A DNA stretch of 64,000 nucleotides from NCBI RefSeq assembly GCF_013407185.1, contig NZ_CP026995.1, positions 1,261,913 through 1,325,912 on the forward strand. Direction: 5' to 3'. Shown one piece after another: positions 62,715-64,000 of this stretch. The notes beneath the pieces were generated by a model that was not told where the DNA came from, searched no databases, and was given only the letters and a program-made list of their open reading frames with translations. Each line of letters starts with the position of its first letter. The stretch's first letter is position 1. Source of the stretch: Nitrosopumilus ureiphilus (GTDB taxonomy: Archaea; Thermoproteota; Nitrososphaeria; Nitrososphaerales; Nitrosopumilaceae). The position numbers were made by a program, and so were the translations under genes.

Positions 62715-62900
62715 TTAGTTGTAAAATTCACCGTTTCTATACAATTTACCCTTAAATTCCTCTTTAATTTTTTCAATTCCACCATCAAAAAGAGATTCAT
62801 CAAGGCCTATTGGTAGATGTATTCCATGTTTTTCTGCAAGGTGTTTAATCATCCATTTTTCAGTTTTTGTTTTATATCCACAACGTTTACACATATTCAT
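62715..62900 (-). CDS. Single C2H2 zinc-finger protein
   Basis: A 61-residue protein. The finger is CKRCGYKTKTEKWMIKHLAE followed by KH, the C2H2 pattern found in archaeal viruses and plasmids. A 35-residue tail follows. Its ATG overlaps the stop of the upstream finger gene by 4 bp (ATGA). Likely a DNA-binding regulator of the integrase operon. Confidence 0.7.
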   Translation of the reverse strand: MNMCKRCGYKTKTEKWMIKHLAEKHGIHLPIGLDESLFDGGIEKIKEEFKGKLYRNGEFYN

Positions 62901-62995
62901 TCTAAAACACCATGTCTTTTTTGAAGATGTTCACGTAATACTTCTACATGTAAAGAAGCCCTTGCACAATACGGACATTTGTAATATTTTATCAA
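62897..62995 (-). CDS. Tiny C2H2 zinc-finger protein
   Basis: A 32-residue frame starting at TTG, where the TTGA overlaps the integrase stop. The sequence KCPYCARASLHVEVLREHLQ followed by KRH is a complete C2H2 finger. It is coupled by 4-bp overlaps to genes on both sides, so integrase and the two fingers form one operon. Confidence 0.65.
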   Translation of the reverse strand: MIKYYKCPYCARASLHVEVLREHLQKRHGVLE

Positions 62996-63888
62996 TTTGA
63001 CACCTCGTTAAAGTCTGGTTGTTTACAAGGTAATAGAATTGTTCTTTGTTCTTTTAATCCGTATTTTACTGCAAGTTCTTCAAGATTGATATGTTTTGCA
63101 TCAAAGTATTGTTCAATGTATCTTTCAGTTAAACCAAGTCTAACTCTTAGATCACCAAATACTTGATCTTCATTGATCACAGCCTGAATGTTATCTTTGT
63201 ATTCAGTAAACACGAACTCATCATCGCCTTTTGATTCTAAGATAGGCTGTACTTTCTCAAAAGCTTCTGATGTGATGAAGGTTTCACGGCTTTCTTTAGT
63301 CTTTGTGTTTTCAGCATCTATTGTGATTCTTACCGGATTTTCGTTTGTATGAAAGTTCTTTTTTGTTAGAGATAACGCTTCACCTAATCGCATACCGGAT
63401 GATATGAGGGTATAGTATAATGCACGTCTTTGCGGACTAGCATTATTACAAATTAGTTTTAAGACTTTGATGGGTATGGCTTTACGTGGTACTTTTCTCG
63501 GTTTTGGGAATTGAATGTAATCTTTTACATCATCTATTGATACCTTGACACCGTGACAGATTCTGAGATATGACTTTACAAAACCAAAGTAAGTTTTAAT
63601 GGTTTTAGGGCTTTTTCTTTTTGATATTCCTTCATGGTCTTGATCAAGAAAATTCACAAACTTATCCAAAGATAGACAGATACTTCGAATATCAGATTCT
63701 TTAGATAATTTTTGGTACATCTCTATCATCTCGTTAATTGTTGTTCCTTGATGTTTGCAAAAAATATCAAAGATTTTTAGAGATACTCGGGCTGAATGTT
63801 CTGTTCTTTTTGATTCTGATTTTCTAAACATTCGACTGAAATAATCTTCATCTGTAAATAGTTCTAAACTCATACCTAATTTATCCAT
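62992..63888 (-). CDS. Tyrosine recombinase (integrase), likely C-terminally incomplete
   Basis: A 298-residue protein. Residues 10-125 are the core-binding SAM-like domain (SLDKFVNFLDQDHEGISKRK; TIKTYFGFVKSYLRI). Catalytic Arg I is in LISSGMRLGEAL near 168, and a beta-hairpin Lys is in NTKTKES. The expected HxxR box and catalytic Tyr are not visible; after FGDLRVRLGLTERY the sequence departs to an unrelated tail. It is shorter than usual archaeal integrases. It may be inactive or act with a partner. Confidence 0.75.
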   Translation of the reverse strand: MDKLGMSLELFTDEDYFSRMFRKSESKRTEHSARVSLKIFDIFCKHQGTTINEMIEMYQKLSKESDIRSICLSLDKFVNFLDQDHEGISKRKSPKTIKTYFGFVKSYLRICHGVKVSIDDVKDYIQFPKPRKVPRKAIPIKVLKLICNNASPQRRALYYTLISSGMRLGEALSLTKKNFHTNENPVRITIDAENTKTKESRETFITSEAFEKVQPILESKGDDEFVFTEYKDNIQAVINEDQVFGDLRVRLGLTERYIEQYFDAKHINLEELAVKYGLKEQRTILLPCKQPDFNEVSN

Positions 63889-63893
63889 TGTAT

Positions 63894-63947
63894 ATTAATA
63901 AAACGAGGACTAATTTAGAATGAAAGTAAACTTAGTCCAGTCTAATT
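63894..63947 (-). promoter_or_regulatory. Integrase promoter/operator block
   Basis: Contains GGACTAA at 63907-63913 and its inverted partner TTAGTCC at 63932-63938 with an 18-bp spacer, a likely repressor or integrase site. The proximal part matches 18 of 20 bases upstream of the chimera at 54,075. The 16-bp repeat TTAGTCCAGTCTAATT (63932-63947) also occurs at 61852. Confidence 0.55.
63932..63947 (+). repeat. 16-bp direct repeat, right copy
   Basis: Second copy of TTAGTCCAGTCTAATT, located 44 bp upstream of the integrase start codon. Confidence 0.7.
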
Positions 63948-64000
63948 AGTTGTATCTAATTTTCATAGTCTTTATTATAATTAAAAAGAAAATCAATACA

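Overview
The window reads as chromosomal DNA of a marine ammonia-oxidizing thaumarchaeon (Nitrososphaerota) of the Nitrosopumilus type. The evidence is AT-rich, densely packed sequence with many TTG and GTG starts; two TFB paralogs, TBP and Alba; a family B replicative DNA polymerase; a parvulin of the kind known from Cenarchaeum and Nitrosopumilus; and the methylmalonyl-CoA epimerase, mutase and MeaB enzymes used in the thaumarchaeal 3-hydroxypropionate/4-hydroxybutyrate carbon-fixation cycle. The species assignment is inference from gene content only. I saw no rRNA, tRNA or CRISPR array.

Layout. 1-15.9 kb is mostly core: a UbiA-type prenyltransferase fragment, small conserved proteins, a response regulator, a DMT exporter, a parvulin, a Hef-like helicase, then a tight run of dCMP deaminase, DNA polymerase B, SemiSWEET, triosephosphate isomerase, pyruvate phosphate dikinase and an XRE-CBS regulator. 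15,957-25,570 is a complete-looking casposon of 9,614 bp: 54-bp terminal inverted repeats (53/54 matching), a 17-bp target duplication, a Cas1 casposase, a protein-primed type PolB, and cargo. The cargo holds two HEPN-like proteins (an RxxxxH-TPR fusion and an AbiV-like protein), a class III nucleotidyl-cyclase-like protein overlapping cas1, and a secreted/membrane TPR protein. 25.6-53.98 kb returns to core genes: the methylmalonyl-CoA mutase system, aminopeptidase, transcription factors, IlvC, NadM, MetG, AhcY, NadE and CysS. Small interruptions here are a methyltransferase cassette bounded by an 18-bp copy of the mutase gene end, a RelE-like toxin locus and a degenerate Fic/Doc-like gene.

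54-64 kb is a second accessory region. It starts with a chimera of an integrase N-terminus and half an SF3 helicase, and ends with an integrase that lacks visible C-terminal catalytic residues. The two are in inverted orientation and share a promoter sequence. Between them lie paralogous zinc-ribbon/TPR proteins, a SHOCT membrane protein, a protein with thirteen perfect 18-bp repeats, a CFI-box membrane protein, a membrane-anchored HNH nuclease and two tiny C2H2 fingers.

How genes work together. PolB and the Hef-like helicase both end in a TGLDxF tail expected to bind PCNA. Epimerase, mutase large and small subunits and MeaB form one pathway step dispersed over 15 kb. In the casposon, Cas1 with the TIRs should mediate integration, and PolB with a small basic partner could replicate the element. 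The HEPN, AbiV and cyclase genes look like defence or addiction cargo; this is the part I consider most likely to be undescribed.
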